64,000 nucleotides of DNA from Blastocladiella emersonii ATCC 22665 (taxonomy: Eukaryota > Blastocladiomycota > Blastocladiomycetes > Blastocladiales > Blastocladiaceae). The stretch lies in NCBI GenBank assembly GCA_025594325.1, contig JANHCV010000007.1, positions 620,001 to 684,000 on the forward strand, written 5' to 3'. Within the stretch, counting starts at the first letter, position 1, and the number at the start of each line of letters is the position of its first letter. The notes below the pieces were generated by a model that worked only from the letters and a program-made list of their open reading frames with translations, was not told where the DNA came from and searched no databases. Below are positions 22,449 through 33,300 of this stretch, piece by piece. The translations under genes and the position numbers were made by a program.

Positions 22449-23279
22449 GAGGGGAGGGCAGTGACAACGTTTTGTACGAGTCGCGCTTCAGCGTCCCGAG
22501 CCCGTGGATTGTCCGCGCATAAGCGGATGGCGCGAGATGCTGACGGAACGCCACTACGCCGTGTACAGCTAAGCCCCCATTCTTAGAAACCTCGCGCTGC
22601 TACAGCAAGTCAGCATCCGCCGGATAGCTCAAAAGTGGACGTGACGTTGAAGATGACTGTGCTTCGTCCAGAATCACGTCAGAGCCATTCCTGGATTTGC
22701 TGTCCGTGCCTGGTTCGCGCGCTCTGCGACTGGGTTGATGGCCATGTGATGCCCTTTTGCCCAGTCATGTCATGCTACTGCGACACTCGTTAGCAAGGTA
22801 GCCTTCATCACGGAGCGACCCGGGGTGCGGAGCGACCCGTGTCGGCAAGCGGCCCGTGGTGCTGTTCTGTGCTTGGCGGCGGTGGCCGAGTTCAGGGACG
22901 CGAGCGGCCGAGTTTGGACACGCGATCGCTCGGCAAAGCGACGCTGCCTTCGAGTCCAGGCGAGTTTGCTTGGAAAAGGCTCGCCGAAATGGGTCGAGCG
23001 ACGCGATGCGCCACGGCGTGATGTGGCGCAGCGCGCTTGTTCTCTGACCTGATCAGTCCGTCGATCAGGCAAGCTTCCAACCGCTTTGGTTCACGGGGGA
23101 AAGCAACCGGTTGTGAGCTCTCGCCGTTCAAACGAAGGCAAACCACTTCTTCTTCGACTGGAGTGGTCCGCAGCAAGGCGCGGTGACATGAGCTGCGGAG
23201 GTACGCTGGTGCCCACGGGCGTGTGGGGAGGCCATCGCGCACCTTGTGAATCTACCACACCAAAAGCCTTTCAACAGAG
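22449..23279. other. gene-poor stretch
   Basis: No clear gene. A minus frame at 22892-23242 (VEEEVVCLRLNGESSQPVAF and onward) has protein-like composition but no recognised domain; it might belong with the candidate exons at 23280-23643. Confidence 0.3.
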
Positions 23280-23643
23280 TCAGACATCAACATTGTGCCA
23301 GATCAGCACTGGTCGAGATGATCCCGCACGTCGAGCGGGATGTATTAGGCTCCAAGCTTCCAGCTCGACGATGGCCAGGACAAGACCGGTCCGGTCGCGC
23401 ACAAACCCCGTCGGAACACGGATTACGTCGCACACGGATTTAGATGGCTCGAAGGTGTCGGCAATGCTAACGCCAGCACTAACCGAGCGGAGGCGCAAGA
23501 GCTCGCCGCTGCTGCGGTGCAGTCCGAGGAGCCCAGCTGGCTTCGTTACTCACGACGCGGCCACCAACGTCCAGAGGGCGGCAGGGCCACCGGCGTAGAC
23601 CACCGTGGGCGAGTCGCTCGGGGCAGCCGCCTCGGCACTCTCC
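23280..23643 (-). CDS. candidate exons of an unresolved minus-strand gene
   Basis: After a CTAG acceptor near 23644, the minus strand reads ESAEAAAPSDSPTVVYAGGP and onward to a GTGAGT donor near 23551. A GCAG acceptor near 23505 then restores frame into SGELLRLRSVSAGVSIADTF and VIRVPTGFVRDRTGLVLAIV, open to TGA at 23280. Both segments look coding in composition and splice in frame. The exon before (near 23700-23830, LAAFGAGTLPATMVEGGQER) does not join cleanly. I cannot name the protein. It may be a multi-exon gene or a decayed one. Confidence 0.27.
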
Positions 23644-23839
23644 TAGTTGCATCATGCCAGGTCAGGAAACTCAACTCGGTGGTCACTTCCCGCTGCAAAC
23701 GACGTGCGGTCGCCCATGGCGACGACGCCACCCAACAGCGATGTTGACCGGCCCCGATGCCGGCCGCTCTTGCCCACCCTCGACCATCGTCGCCGGCAAG
23801 GTCCCCGCGCCGAATGCAGCAAGTCTCGTTTACTCGGTG

Positions 23840-24262
23840 CGCGTGTTCATCCTCGATCCATGGCGGGCGTGGGAGAGCGAGCGAAAGTAAGCGACCCGGC
23901 TCGCGCTTTGATGCCGGTGTGAAGCGGCTGCTCCAGCCTCGGCCGTCATCATCGCGGGGAGGACAACGTGAGAAGAGGCGCCGAGTTGGGCGTCCGTTCT
24001 TCGCCGGCGAGTGGCGCGCTTCGTTTCTCTGAGCGAGCGAAGGACGGCCTGCCTCGCTCGCCGCCACCGTTCTTCGTCCCTTCTCCCTCTCCTCGAGCGA
24101 CAGCAGACAAGGAATATACGATAAACGCAACGAGTCGTAGTACTGCTGGCATGCATCACCGTCCCGTTGGCGCTGCAGCCCGACTCGAGAGCTGACGCCG
24201 TCGTCGCCCACCCGATGTAGCCTGCACCCCTCCAACCCACCGCAACCCAACACTACACCAAG
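23840..24262. other. intergenic, BTB gene promoter side
   Basis: No gene seen. It contains the presumed leader and promoter of the BTB gene that starts at 24263. Confidence 0.4.
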
Positions 24263-25738
24263 ATGATGGCGCAGGTCCCGACGCACACGACGGGCGGCAG
24301 CATGACGATGCCGCTGGGCATGCCCGGTCTTCCGACGGGCGGCGCGATGCTGGCGATGCCGCCGCTGCCGACGACGCACGTGGGCGGCGCCGTGGCCGAG
24401 GACCGCGAGGAGATCCTGACGGCGTGCGTGAGCTGCGCGGACACGTTCACGGGACTGGCGGACCTGCGCGCGGCCAACAAGTACACGGACATCAACCTGG
24501 TGATCCCGGACGGCGTGACGGCGGTGCGCGCGCACCGCGTGGTGATTGCGGCGAGCTCGGCGGTGCTGGCCAAGGTGCTCGACACGGGCGAGGCGGTGCG
24601 CGAGATCCAGCTGGGCCAGTTCATCCCGCCCATGCCGACGCCGCCGCCCGTGCACCCGGACGACGACATTGACGGCCGCGCGCAGCGGTCGCAGGACCCG
24701 ATCGCGACCACCAACGCCCTCGCGCTGTCCATGATCGACTTCATGTATATGCGCAAGCTCGCGGTGCGCGGCGCCGTGGCCGCGGTCGCGACCTCGCGCG
24801 CGGCGCGCGACCTCGGGCTCGCCGAGTTGATCCCGCTCGCCGACCAGCTCGTGCAGCGGTTCATTGTGGCGGACCCGACGCGCGTGCTGCGCGCGGCCGT
24901 GCAGTACCGTGCGTCGGAGCTCGTCGACACGTGCATCCGCGTGATGCTGTCGCAGCGCATGCTGTACGACGCCAAGGTGCGCGCGTCGCTGACGTGCCTG
25001 CCGCTGCCGCGGTTCCGCGCGCTGCTGTCGCGCAACGGGCCGAGCGCGTCGGCGACGGGCGGCGCGGACGTTGGGGGTGAGCTGATTGGGCTCAGCCCCG
25101 TGGACCGGTTCTCGCTCATCTGCGCGTACGTCGACCGCGCCACGGCCGCGGCGCCGTGCCTGATCCACAACCGCAAGTCGTCGCGGCCCGGCGCGTACCC
25201 GCCGCAGGCGTCCGAGGCGGTGCTCGCGCACCAGTACTGCACGTGCGACAACGCGCGGCCCGTCGACTCGGCCCAGCTGTTTGCCGACACCATGGACTTC
25301 TCGACGCTCGACCTCGCCACACTGCGCCAGGCGTCGTCCATGCCCAACGTGCCGTCGGCGCTCGTCATGCAGGCGCTGTTCGCCAAGCTCGAGATGCCCG
25401 GCGGCGGCGCTGCCGCGGCCATGGCCCCCGCGTCGGTGCCCATGGCGACGGGCGGGATGCCGGCCATGATGCCGATGCCCGCGTACGGCGGGTACTACCA
25501 GCCGCAGCAGCCGCAGCAGCCGATTCCGAACCAGGGTACCGGCGGGTCCGTCACCGGCAACGCGACGGGCGGTAATGCGGCCCCCGTGTACGGCGGGTAC
25601 TACCAGCCGCAGCAGGCCATGCCCGTCCAGACGCACCACACGGGCGGGTCGATGCACGCGCCGTCGCCCCGCATGAACGCGGCGCACGCCCCGCTCCCGC
25701 CGCTCCCGCACCAGTACTACCAGCAGCCGCAGCAGTAG
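24263..25738 (+). CDS. BTB/POZ domain protein with Gly/Tyr/Gln-rich tail
   Basis: Single exon, 491 aa. Residues 65-155 carry a BTB/POZ fold: KYTDINLVIPDGVTAVRAHR followed by VVIAASSAVLAKVL matches the '(S)D(V)xL...(V)xAH(K/R)xVLAA.S.VF' pattern. An extended loop with an acidic HPDDDIDGR follows, then helical sequence (LADQLVQRFIVADPTRVLRA) resembling a BACK region. BTB proteins often bridge substrates to cullin-3 ligases; no Kelch repeats or other substrate domain is present, so the partner is unknown. The C-terminal 110 residues are disordered, with two PVYGGYYQPQQ-like repeats and polyQ-like runs. Start at the first of two adjacent ATGs. Confidence 0.75.
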   Translation: MMAQVPTHTTGGSMTMPLGMPGLPTGGAMLAMPPLPTTHVGGAVAEDREEILTACVSCADTFTGLADLRAANKYTDINLVIPDGVTAVRAHRVVIAASSAVLAKVLDTGEAVREIQLGQFIPPMPTPPPVHPDDDIDGRAQRSQDPIATTNALALSMIDFMYMRKLAVRGAVAAVATSRAARDLGLAELIPLADQLVQRFIVADPTRVLRAAVQYRASELVDTCIRVMLSQRMLYDAKVRASLTCLPLPRFRALLSRNGPSASATGGADVGGELIGLSPVDRFSLICAYVDRATAAAPCLIHNRKSSRPGAYPPQASEAVLAHQYCTCDNARPVDSAQLFADTMDFSTLDLATLRQASSMPNVPSALVMQALFAKLEMPGGGAAAAMAPASVPMATGGMPAMMPMPAYGGYYQPQQPQQPIPNQGTGGSVTGNATGGNAAPVYGGYYQPQQAMPVQTHHTGGSMHAPSPRMNAAHAPLPPLPHQYYQQPQQ

Positions 25739-25858
25739 GTGGTGGTGGTGGGAGGAAGAGGAGATGAGAGTAGACGAGCGTGGTTTTGTTGGATATGCGA
25801 GCGATATAGCACGGTTTTTGGCTCTCTAAAAGCGATCGGCGCGAACATCAGGGCAGCC

Positions 25859-25890
25859 CCCCTGATCAGGGGTGCGAGACGCGTCTTGAA
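25859..25890 (+). repeat. palindrome plus GAGACGCGTC box upstream of the transporter gene
   Basis: Perfect 14-bp palindrome CCCCTGATCAGGGG (25859-25872), immediately followed by GTGCGAGACGCGTCTTGAA, a variant of the dispersed ACGCGT box. It lies about 125-155 bp upstream of the MFSD1-like start codon. Confidence 0.5.
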
Positions 25891-26014
25891 GCGGGCCACG
25901 CGTCGGTCACGCGGGAGTTGAGTCCGCGCCTTTCGCTCGTTTCCCCCCCTCTCCTCACTCTGCCCCCTGCCCTCCCTCGTGCATGCATCTCGAACCCAGC
26001 CGACCCGCCGCACC

Positions 26015-28679
26015 ATGAACCAGGATGACGACTCGCCGCCGCGCAACCGCTCGACGACCCCCGATCGCGCCGCTCTTTCGGCTTCGAAGCGTCCCGAGGA
26101 CGCCGAGTGGTGGCTGACCCGGGCGACGCAGGACCCCGAGAAAGAGGACGATGAGCGGCAGGACTGGGTCGGCGCGCTGGGCCGTGCGACGCCCGAGGAG
26201 GAGGACGGGGTGGTGGTGGTCGAGGTAAGCGAGCCGCCATCGCCCGGCGCGATGCGATGGGTCGCACTGTTCCTGTGCTGTCTCCTGCTGTTTGGCAACT
26301 ACTACGGTACGGTGCGCGCTGGTTTGTGAATGTGGCCGTGGTGCGGGGCTGACTTGTCGTTGTGCGTCGTGTAGCCTACGACAACCCGTCCGGTACGCGC
26401 TGCTGGCGCTCCCATCGATCCCGCCTCCGTCCTCACCCTGCCCCTACCCACGCGTAGCCCTGTCGGTGCAGATGCACGAGTACCTCGGGATCCCGTACGC
26501 GCAGTTCGCGTACTACCTGAACCTGTTCTACTCGGTGTACTCGCTGCCGAACGTGCCCATGACGCTCGTGTCCGGCTGGCTCATGGACCGGTTCGGGACC
26601 CACCGCGTGCTGCTGATCCTGAGCGTGTGCGTGTGCGTGGGCCAGCTCGTGTTCGTGCTCGGGCTCGAGTGGAAGAACCTCAACGTCATGCTCGCGGGCC
26701 GGATCCTGTTCGGGATCGGCGGCGAGTCGGTCGGGGTTGCCCAGGCGAGTATTACGACGTCGTGGTTTCGGTACGCGCACCTGTTACGACTTCGCGCGCC
26801 TCGGCTCACTTCGTGGGAGTCGTGTAGCAACAAGGAACTCGCGTTCGCCCTCGGCATCAACCTGTGCGTCGCGCGGCTCGGGTCCGTCGTCAACGCGGTC
26901 CTGAGCCCGCGCACCACGCTGGCGTGGGGCGTGACGACGGCCGCGTGGATGGGCTTCTTTTTCTGCCTCGCCTCGCTCGCCTCGGGCGTCCTCCTCGTCC
27001 TCGTCATCGGCACCCCCGACCCGGCCCCGCTCGTGTTGGACAGCGAGGCGGTGGTCGACGAGCGCACGCCGCTGCTCGTGCGCGTCGACGTGGGCGCGGT
27101 CCGCGACGCGTTTGACGCCGAGGCCGATTCCACGGCGGCGGCGGAGCGCGAGCTCGTGGACGCGGCGGGCAAAGTGGTCGCGGACGCGTCGCACCTGTCG
27201 ACGAGCGCGGGGACCGGGTCGTCGTCGACGGCCGTGGACGCCGGCGGGTCCGCGACCCCAACAACGACGAGCAGCCGGTCGAGCCACCGCACGCCTGCAC
27301 TCCTCGCCGCGGCGCTCGACACGGGCATGTTCGCGTCGTGGCGGCAACTCCCGCCATCGTTCTGGCTGCTGTGCCTGGTGTGCATCACGCTGTACGGGAC
27401 GGTGGTGCCCTTTGGCGCGGTCGCGAGCGAGTTCTTCCAGGCGAAATGGTACCCGGGTGACCCGGCGACGGCCGGGCTCGTGATGAGCACGCCCGACAGC
27501 GTTTCCGCGTTCCTGGTGCCCATCATGGGGGTATTGATCGACCGGTACGGCCGGCGGTGCTCGTCGATGCTGGTGTGCGCGGTGCTGATCATGGGCGCAC
27601 ACTCGGCGCTCGCGCTTGCGCCCGCCGACGCGATGCCGCCGCTCGCGGCCATGCTCCCGCTCGGCGCCGCCTACTCGCTGTACGGCACCGCCATGTGGCC
27701 CAGCATCGCGTGCCTCGTGCACGACCCGCACCTCGTGGCGACCGCGTACGGGATCGCGACGTCCGCGCTCAACGCGAGTCTGGCGGTGGTCCCCGTCGTC
27801 GTCGCATCGCTCCTCGTCGCGGCCGACGACCCGCAGGGCGGCGACCCCGTCGCCAAGTACCTCCCCGTCGAGTTCTTTTTCGTCGGGCTCGCGGCCGCCG
27901 GGCTCGTCGCCGCCGCCGCCCTGTACCGCGCGGATAAGCGGAGCGGCGGGTTCCTCGAGTCCGCGGCCCTCGCTCCACCCGCAGCCATCACCGCGGTCGC
28001 GGAAGACGCCGAAGCCACCGTCTCAGGTATCCTCAATCCGCCGCTCGCCCGCCGGCTAAGGTCGCGCGAGGCGTCGTACCTGTCGACGCAGAGTCTCGCG
28101 ACGGTCGCGTCGCGTGCCAGCAGCGCAGCCACAGCCGCGGCGCCGCTCACACCCCCACCGCTCTTCTTCCACCCGATGATCCGCAGCGCGTCGCAGGGCT
28201 CGCTGATCGCCGCCACCAACGCCATGGCTGCCGCCGCCGCCGCCTCGTCGGTTCCCCTCACCCGGTCGCTCAGCCTGTACGGCGGCACCGCCAGCGGGCT
28301 GTCGAGGCTGCACTCGCGGCGCGGGACCGCGGCGACCGCGCAGACGCAGCAAGGGATGCACCAGCCCCTCCGCCGCGCGGTCACGGCGAGCAGCGCGAGC
28401 AACGCGTCGTCCAGCTCGAGACCGCAGCAGCAGCAGCAGCAGCAACAGTGGTACCGCCGCGTGCGGCGCGGCGAGACCCTACCGCTACCCCCGTCCTCGA
28501 CCGCAGGCGCGCCGCTGCCCGACATGGAGCAGGAGGCGAACGGCAGCGGGCCGCGGCGGTGGTCGTCGCGCGGCGCGCCCCGGCGGTACGCGGCGGTGCA
28601 CGTCCACGACGTGTTTGCGCCGGCGGGCGACGCTGAGCGGGTCGTTGTGGGCTCACCCGAAGAGCACCAGCAGCAGTAG
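26015..28679 (+). CDS. MFS transporter, MFSD1-like (lysosomal type)
   Basis: Four exons: 26015-26306, 26375-26392 (18-nt microexon), 26458-26770 and 26828-28679, giving about 824 aa. Spliced sequence reads FGNYYAYDNPSALSVQMHEY, then LPNVPMTLVSGWLMDRFG and GRILFGIGGESVGVAQASIT, the MFSD1 hallmarks (YDNP, PN near TM2, GRxxFGIGGES). The second half has LWPSIACLV-like membrane segments and GTAMWPSIACLVHDPHLVAT. Vertebrate MFSD1 is a lysosomal dipeptide exporter. A long central loop contains ERTPLL, which fits a [DE]xxxL[LI] endolysosomal sorting signal. The C-terminal 230 residues are disordered, with an eight-Gln run. The protein is longer than animal MFSD1 (about 465 aa) because of the loop and tail. 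Confidence 0.85.
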
Positions 28680-29461
28680 GAAGAGGTTGGATGCAAAGCC
28701 GTATACATGATCCCTCGATTGCACGCACGCCACAGCGGGACCGCGCACAGACTCATCCTCTGTCGCGTGAAATCGGCGGTCGCGTCGCCGCAAGCGCGAT
28801 CGTGGCCGTGTGCGTGTGGCGCGGACAGCGAGGATCCACGAGGGCCGCGGTGCTGAGCCACCACCACGCGCGACTGTCTCGCGCGCGAGACACGAGTGCA
28901 CGTGGAAGGGGTCGTGACCGCGACGCCATCAGATCAAGCAAGAGAGCAGGGTCGAGAGGTGGGCGACCGGATTCCCACCCCCGCGCATCGACGCGAGCGA
29001 CCGGGGGAGCGTGTCACCGCCGACGCGGCGTGACGGCGATTGACGCGCGCTGGCGTCGACCTCGGAGCACGGACAGAGTTGCCGACCACGCGTTTCCTGC
29101 CGGGTCGCCTTGTCCCGAGCACTCGGCCACGGCGGCGTCGCTGGCGAGGGAGGGGTGTGGCACGGTCGCTGCGAGGGCGAGCCGAGTGGGCCGAAACTTT
29201 CTTCTTGGCGTGCTGGCGGGGGCGGCCTGGTGCGCCCCTCCCTCGCCGCCCACTCTCCCTCCCTCGGGCCCCCGCACGCTCTTGTCTCTCTCCCCTCCCT
29301 CTCGACTGGTCAACTCGACCTTCCTCCCCTCTCGTCGCAACGTATCAAGCGTCCCCGACTCGGCCCACGACGGATCGCCGGCTGGACTGTATCCTCGACT
29401 ACGCGGCCGTGAGCGCCACCGACTTACTTCTTCTTCCCCTCCCCCCTCGGCGCCACTGAGG
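28680..29461. other. intergenic and leader of the desaturase gene
   Basis: No gene seen. From 29210 to 29460 it is strongly pyrimidine-rich (CCTCCCTC words), the composition of leaders elsewhere in this window. Confidence 0.45.
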
Positions 29462-29531
29462 GTAAGCAGCAATTCCCGCCCGCACACCGCTGCCGAGCAC
29501 CCATCTGATCGCCGCCCCTCCCGCTCCGTAG
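29462..29531 (+). other. predicted 5'UTR intron of the desaturase gene
   Basis: GTAAGC donor and CCGTAG acceptor 70 nt apart, ending two bases before the ATG (TAG|CCATG). The alpha-tubulin gene has the same arrangement. Confidence 0.5.
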
Positions 29532-29533
29532 CC

Positions 29534-30808
29534 ATGGCAACAACGACGCTGACGACGCCGTACACGGTGCACGACCGCGCGGTCCCCGGTCTGCTGGACG
29601 AGCGGCAGGCGGCGCGTGCGGCGGCGCGCAAGCGCGGTTCCGCCAAGCACGCGGCGAACGACAGCGCGACGTCGGACCTGATCGACGACGCCAACGTGAT
29701 CCCGACGGGCCTCCCTCGCCTGCCCGTGCCCGCGGGCCCGCAGGCCAACTGGCTCGACCCGTACGTCGTGGGCCTGGTGCGCGACCCGCGCGACACCGTG
29801 TTCATCAAGACGACGCTATGGCTTCTCCTCGGTGTCGCGTCGGCCCTGACGCTGGTCCTGTACCGGTTCTCGTGGTGGCACTTTGCGGTGCACACGGTGT
29901 GGGTCGGCAAGTACGCGACGACGTTTGTGCTGATGCTGCACTGCGTGTGCCACCGGCCGCTGTACACGCGTCGCGTGCACGCGCTCAACTGGGTCGTGCC
30001 GTACGTCCTCGCGCCCTTCTACGGGCACACGTGGGATACCTTCTACTACCACCATATCAAGCACCACCACATCGAGGATAACGGGCCCGGCGACCTCTCG
30101 TGCACGCTCGCGTACCAGCGCGACTCGGTCGTGCACTTTCTGCACTACTTTTTCCGGTTCCTCCTGTTCACGCCCATCGAGCTCCCGCTCTACTTCGCGG
30201 GCAAGCGGTGGTACGGCACCGCCCTGCGCGTCGTGTCCATGGAGGCCGGGACGTGGTGCTTCTTCGCGGGCGTGACGTACGTCGGCGCGCACTACACGTC
30301 CACGACGCCCGAGTCCGCCCCGCTCGCGGGCCTCCTGTGCTTCGTGGTGCCCGTGCTCCTGATGCGGTTCGGCATGATGTCCGGCAACTGGGCGCAGCAC
30401 GCCTTCGTCGACGTGACTCGGCCCGACTGCGACTACGTGCAGTCGCTGACGTGCATCGACAACGACTACAACGCGCTCGCCTTCAACGACGGGTACCACA
30501 CGTCGCACCACCTCAACCCGCGCCGCCACTGGGCCGACCACCCGGGCAACCTGGTCGCGTGCGCCGACGACTACGCGAAACACGGCACCATCGTGTTCAA
30601 GGGGATCGACTTCCATGTCACCTGGTTCTTCCTCATGACCAAGAACTACCGCGCCCTGGCCCGCGCGTACGTGCACCTCGACACGAGTACCGAGCGGCCG
30701 AGCGACGAGACGATTGCGGCCATGCTGCGCGAGCGCACCAAGATCATGTCGGCCGAGGATATCAACAAGTACTACGCCGCGACCAAGGTCAAGGCTGCCG
30801 CTCGCTAA
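29534..30808 (+). CDS. membrane fatty-acid desaturase family protein
   Basis: 424 aa, single coding exon. Three histidine boxes bind a di-iron centre: HCVCH (136-140), HHIKHHH (173-179) and, near residue 318, YHTSHHLNPRRHW. Hydrophobic helices around 92-112, 126-142 and 155-165, plus pairs after the second box, give the usual multi-pass ER topology. No cytochrome b5 domain is fused. The substrate is not evident; the third box HTSHH followed by NPRRHW is unlike the common delta-9 and delta-12 signatures, so I leave specificity open. The first 70 residues are polar and probably cytosolic. Confidence 0.85.
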   Translation: MATTTLTTPYTVHDRAVPGLLDERQAARAAARKRGSAKHAANDSATSDLIDDANVIPTGLPRLPVPAGPQANWLDPYVVGLVRDPRDTVFIKTTLWLLLGVASALTLVLYRFSWWHFAVHTVWVGKYATTFVLMLHCVCHRPLYTRRVHALNWVVPYVLAPFYGHTWDTFYYHHIKHHHIEDNGPGDLSCTLAYQRDSVVHFLHYFFRFLLFTPIELPLYFAGKRWYGTALRVVSMEAGTWCFFAGVTYVGAHYTSTTPESAPLAGLLCFVVPVLLMRFGMMSGNWAQHAFVDVTRPDCDYVQSLTCIDNDYNALAFNDGYHTSHHLNPRRHWADHPGNLVACADDYAKHGTIVFKGIDFHVTWFFLMTKNYRALARAYVHLDTSTERPSDETIAAMLRERTKIMSAEDINKYYAATKVKAAAR

Positions 30809-30955
30809 ACCGATTGCACTTGCACATTCATTCCTTGTTTTCCACAATTCATCTGATCGGATTCGCTTGACTGACTGGCTGCAGGGTGTATCGGGAGAGG
30901 ACGGGTTCGGGTGACTCGGGAATATGTACAGACGGAGGAGAGGTTCGGGGGAACG

Positions 30956-32439
30956 CTATCCTAGGGAGGCGGGCATCGCAGGTACCGGTGGTGGCGGCGG
31001 CGGAGGGACCGAGGAGGCGGCCATGAGCGGCACGTCGATGGCGGCCGACGACACGGGAGGGGACGACGACGACGCGATGCCCTCGAGCGGCTGCTGATGG
31101 TGCTCGTGGCCCGTCGGCACCTGCCCGTTCGCGATCGCTGTCCGTTCCACATCCTACACACGCTTCGAGTTAGCAACCCATCCATCACCCACACCATTCC
31201 GCGTCCATCCGTACCCGCTTGCACATGGGACACGCGGTCGCAACGCCGAGCCACTGCGTGACGCACTCGCGATGGAAGACGTGCGCGCACGGGAGCCGCG
31301 CGAGCTCGACGTCGGGCGCGTAGTCGTCGAGGCAGATGACGCACATGGCGCGGTCCGCGGGCACGTCGAGCGGCGGCAGGTGGTCGAGTTTCGTCGGCTG
31401 GTACACGCCGAGGTGCAGGTACTGCACCGCCGACGACGCGCCGCGCGGGGTGCTGCCGTCGCCGCGGTTGGCCGGGTTGGTGGAATCCGAAGGGTTGGAT
31501 GAGGAGCGGAAGATGCGCCGGCCGATCCAGTTCCAGAACAGCGCGAGGAGGACGAACGGGACGGCAAAGGTGACGGCGAGCAGGATCACGAGGACGACGC
31601 CGTACTGCGCGACGGCGAGCCCGATCCACGCCCACGCGAGTTTGCCGACGGTCAGCGAGACCGAGCACTCGTCGGGCGCGGGCCACAGGATCAGCACGCC
31701 GACCACGATCAGGCCGAAGCGCGCGAGTTGGAGCATCTCCTTGTACCTGTTTGGCGAGCGAGCGGGACGTGTCAGCGGGCGCGGATGTGATAGAGCCCGC
31801 GAGAGCACGTACGCGACGAGATGCCGAAACCACGGCCGCTCGGCATACCCGCCGCCGCCGGGACTGCTCCTCGCGAGCTTGACGCGGGCGCGGACGGGGA
31901 GCACCGCCATGGCGACGACCCCATGCGCGAGCGCCGCCAGCTCGAACTTGAACAGGGACGTGCACGCCTCGCTCGGCACGCGGCCCGTGGTCCCGTCGGG
32001 CCGCAGCGCAAACGCGACCGCGACCAGCGAAACCGCCAGCGACGCGACCGTCAGCAGCGTGTCGAAGACGACCATCAGCCGCGTCGACCCGTTCGCGGTC
32101 GTCCACCGCGACGCGCGCAGGGCGGCCATGTTCTGGTGCGCTTGACGCGCGGCGGAGTTGTTCACTACGATAGAGGGGAGGATTAGGGTGGGTGATGGGA
32201 GGGGGAGGGGAGGGAGACGGACTCAGAATGCGCGACCGCTCGAGCGCGCCGGGCGGCCCGCGCCGCGCCACCACGGGGGCCCCGCCGCCCGCGGCCGCCG
32301 TCGCTTCCGCGTACAGGTCCTCGATGGACGCGAGCGGCGGTTCCGTTGCTGGCTGCGATGGTGGCGCGGACGCGTAGGCGGGCGGCATCGGCGGCATCGC
32401 GGCCGGCGATGGCGAGGGTGTTGGTCTCGGTGTCTCCAT
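30956..32439 (-). CDS. membrane RING-H2 E3 ubiquitin ligase
   Basis: About 432 aa in four exons: 32439-32223, 32164-31813, 31746-31215 and 31153-30956, all in frame. The N-terminus is Pro/Ala-rich. Four hydrophobic helices follow, including LMVVFDTLLTVASLAVSLVA, RFGLIVVGVLILW and VVLVILLAVTFAVPFVLLAL. The cytosolic RING-H2 reads CVICLDDYAPDVELARLPCA then HVFHRECVTQWL and CPMCK, with complete zinc ligands (C-C-C-H-H-C-C-C). The last exon adds a Ser/Pro-rich tail with seven consecutive prolines. Such proteins recruit E2 enzymes at ER, Golgi or vacuole membranes. The membrane layout resembles plant and protist four-TM RING proteins; no orthologue is claimed. Confidence 0.88.
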
Positions 32440-33300
32440 GGTTGTCGTGTCTCGTGTGGATCAATCAATCGTGTGCGTGGAGCAGTTCCATCAAGTAGCA
32501 GTTTGCATCGACATGGGCAGGGAGAGAGAGCGGAGAGCGGGGATGCGGTGCAGAACGAACGCGACGATGGCGATGCCAAGCGCTCAGTCGCTCGCTCGCC
32601 CCAGCCGCGTTGGATCGCGGCGCTGCGCGGGACACACGCCTCACGCCGCGGCGGCGGGCGGTGGGCGCGATCGCAACGAGCAGGGGTTCTGCAACGAGGA
32701 ACACCGCGGAACGGTCAGCACCGTCGCCGTCTCCGTCAGAGCAGAGCGTGTCACGCGCCCCTCTCCCTCCCCCTCTCCCGCTAAAACTGTAACAATCGCG
32801 CTGGCCTGCACGCCTGCATCGGCCACGCTCGCGGCAAGCGCCGATCGCTGGCCTCCCGCTGCGCTCGCGCTACGCCCGGCGCGCGTCTCTCCGATGGCGC
32901 GGAGGGACGGGGTAGTGGAGTCAAGGCGCGAGGGCCGAGCCACACGCTTCTCACGCTCGCTCTCCGACGCTGGGCAAACGTCAAGGGCAAACGTGCGACG
33001 CGTCGCCGCGCTGTCTCGCGCCTCGTCTCCGCCTCTCGCTGCTGGCTGCTTTTGCTTGAGACGCGACGCGAATGGCAGCGAGTGCACGCCGGCACGCCGG
33101 CGAGGGAGTTGACACGTAAGCAATACGGGCCGGTGGGGAGGACGGCGTGGTGCTGGCAACTCCGCGGCGTGCTCTCCGGCTCTCTCTCTCGGGGCATGAG
33201 ATAGTGCTAGCACACTTGTCGCAACGTACCACACATGTATGCCCGCCCGCCGACACCATGAACTCTGAGCGCGAGCGCTGACGCCAGCATCAGCAGCAGC
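32440..33300. other. intergenic between divergent RING and PEMT genes
   Basis: Divergent promoter region. No gene found; open frames are GC-driven. Confidence 0.45.
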
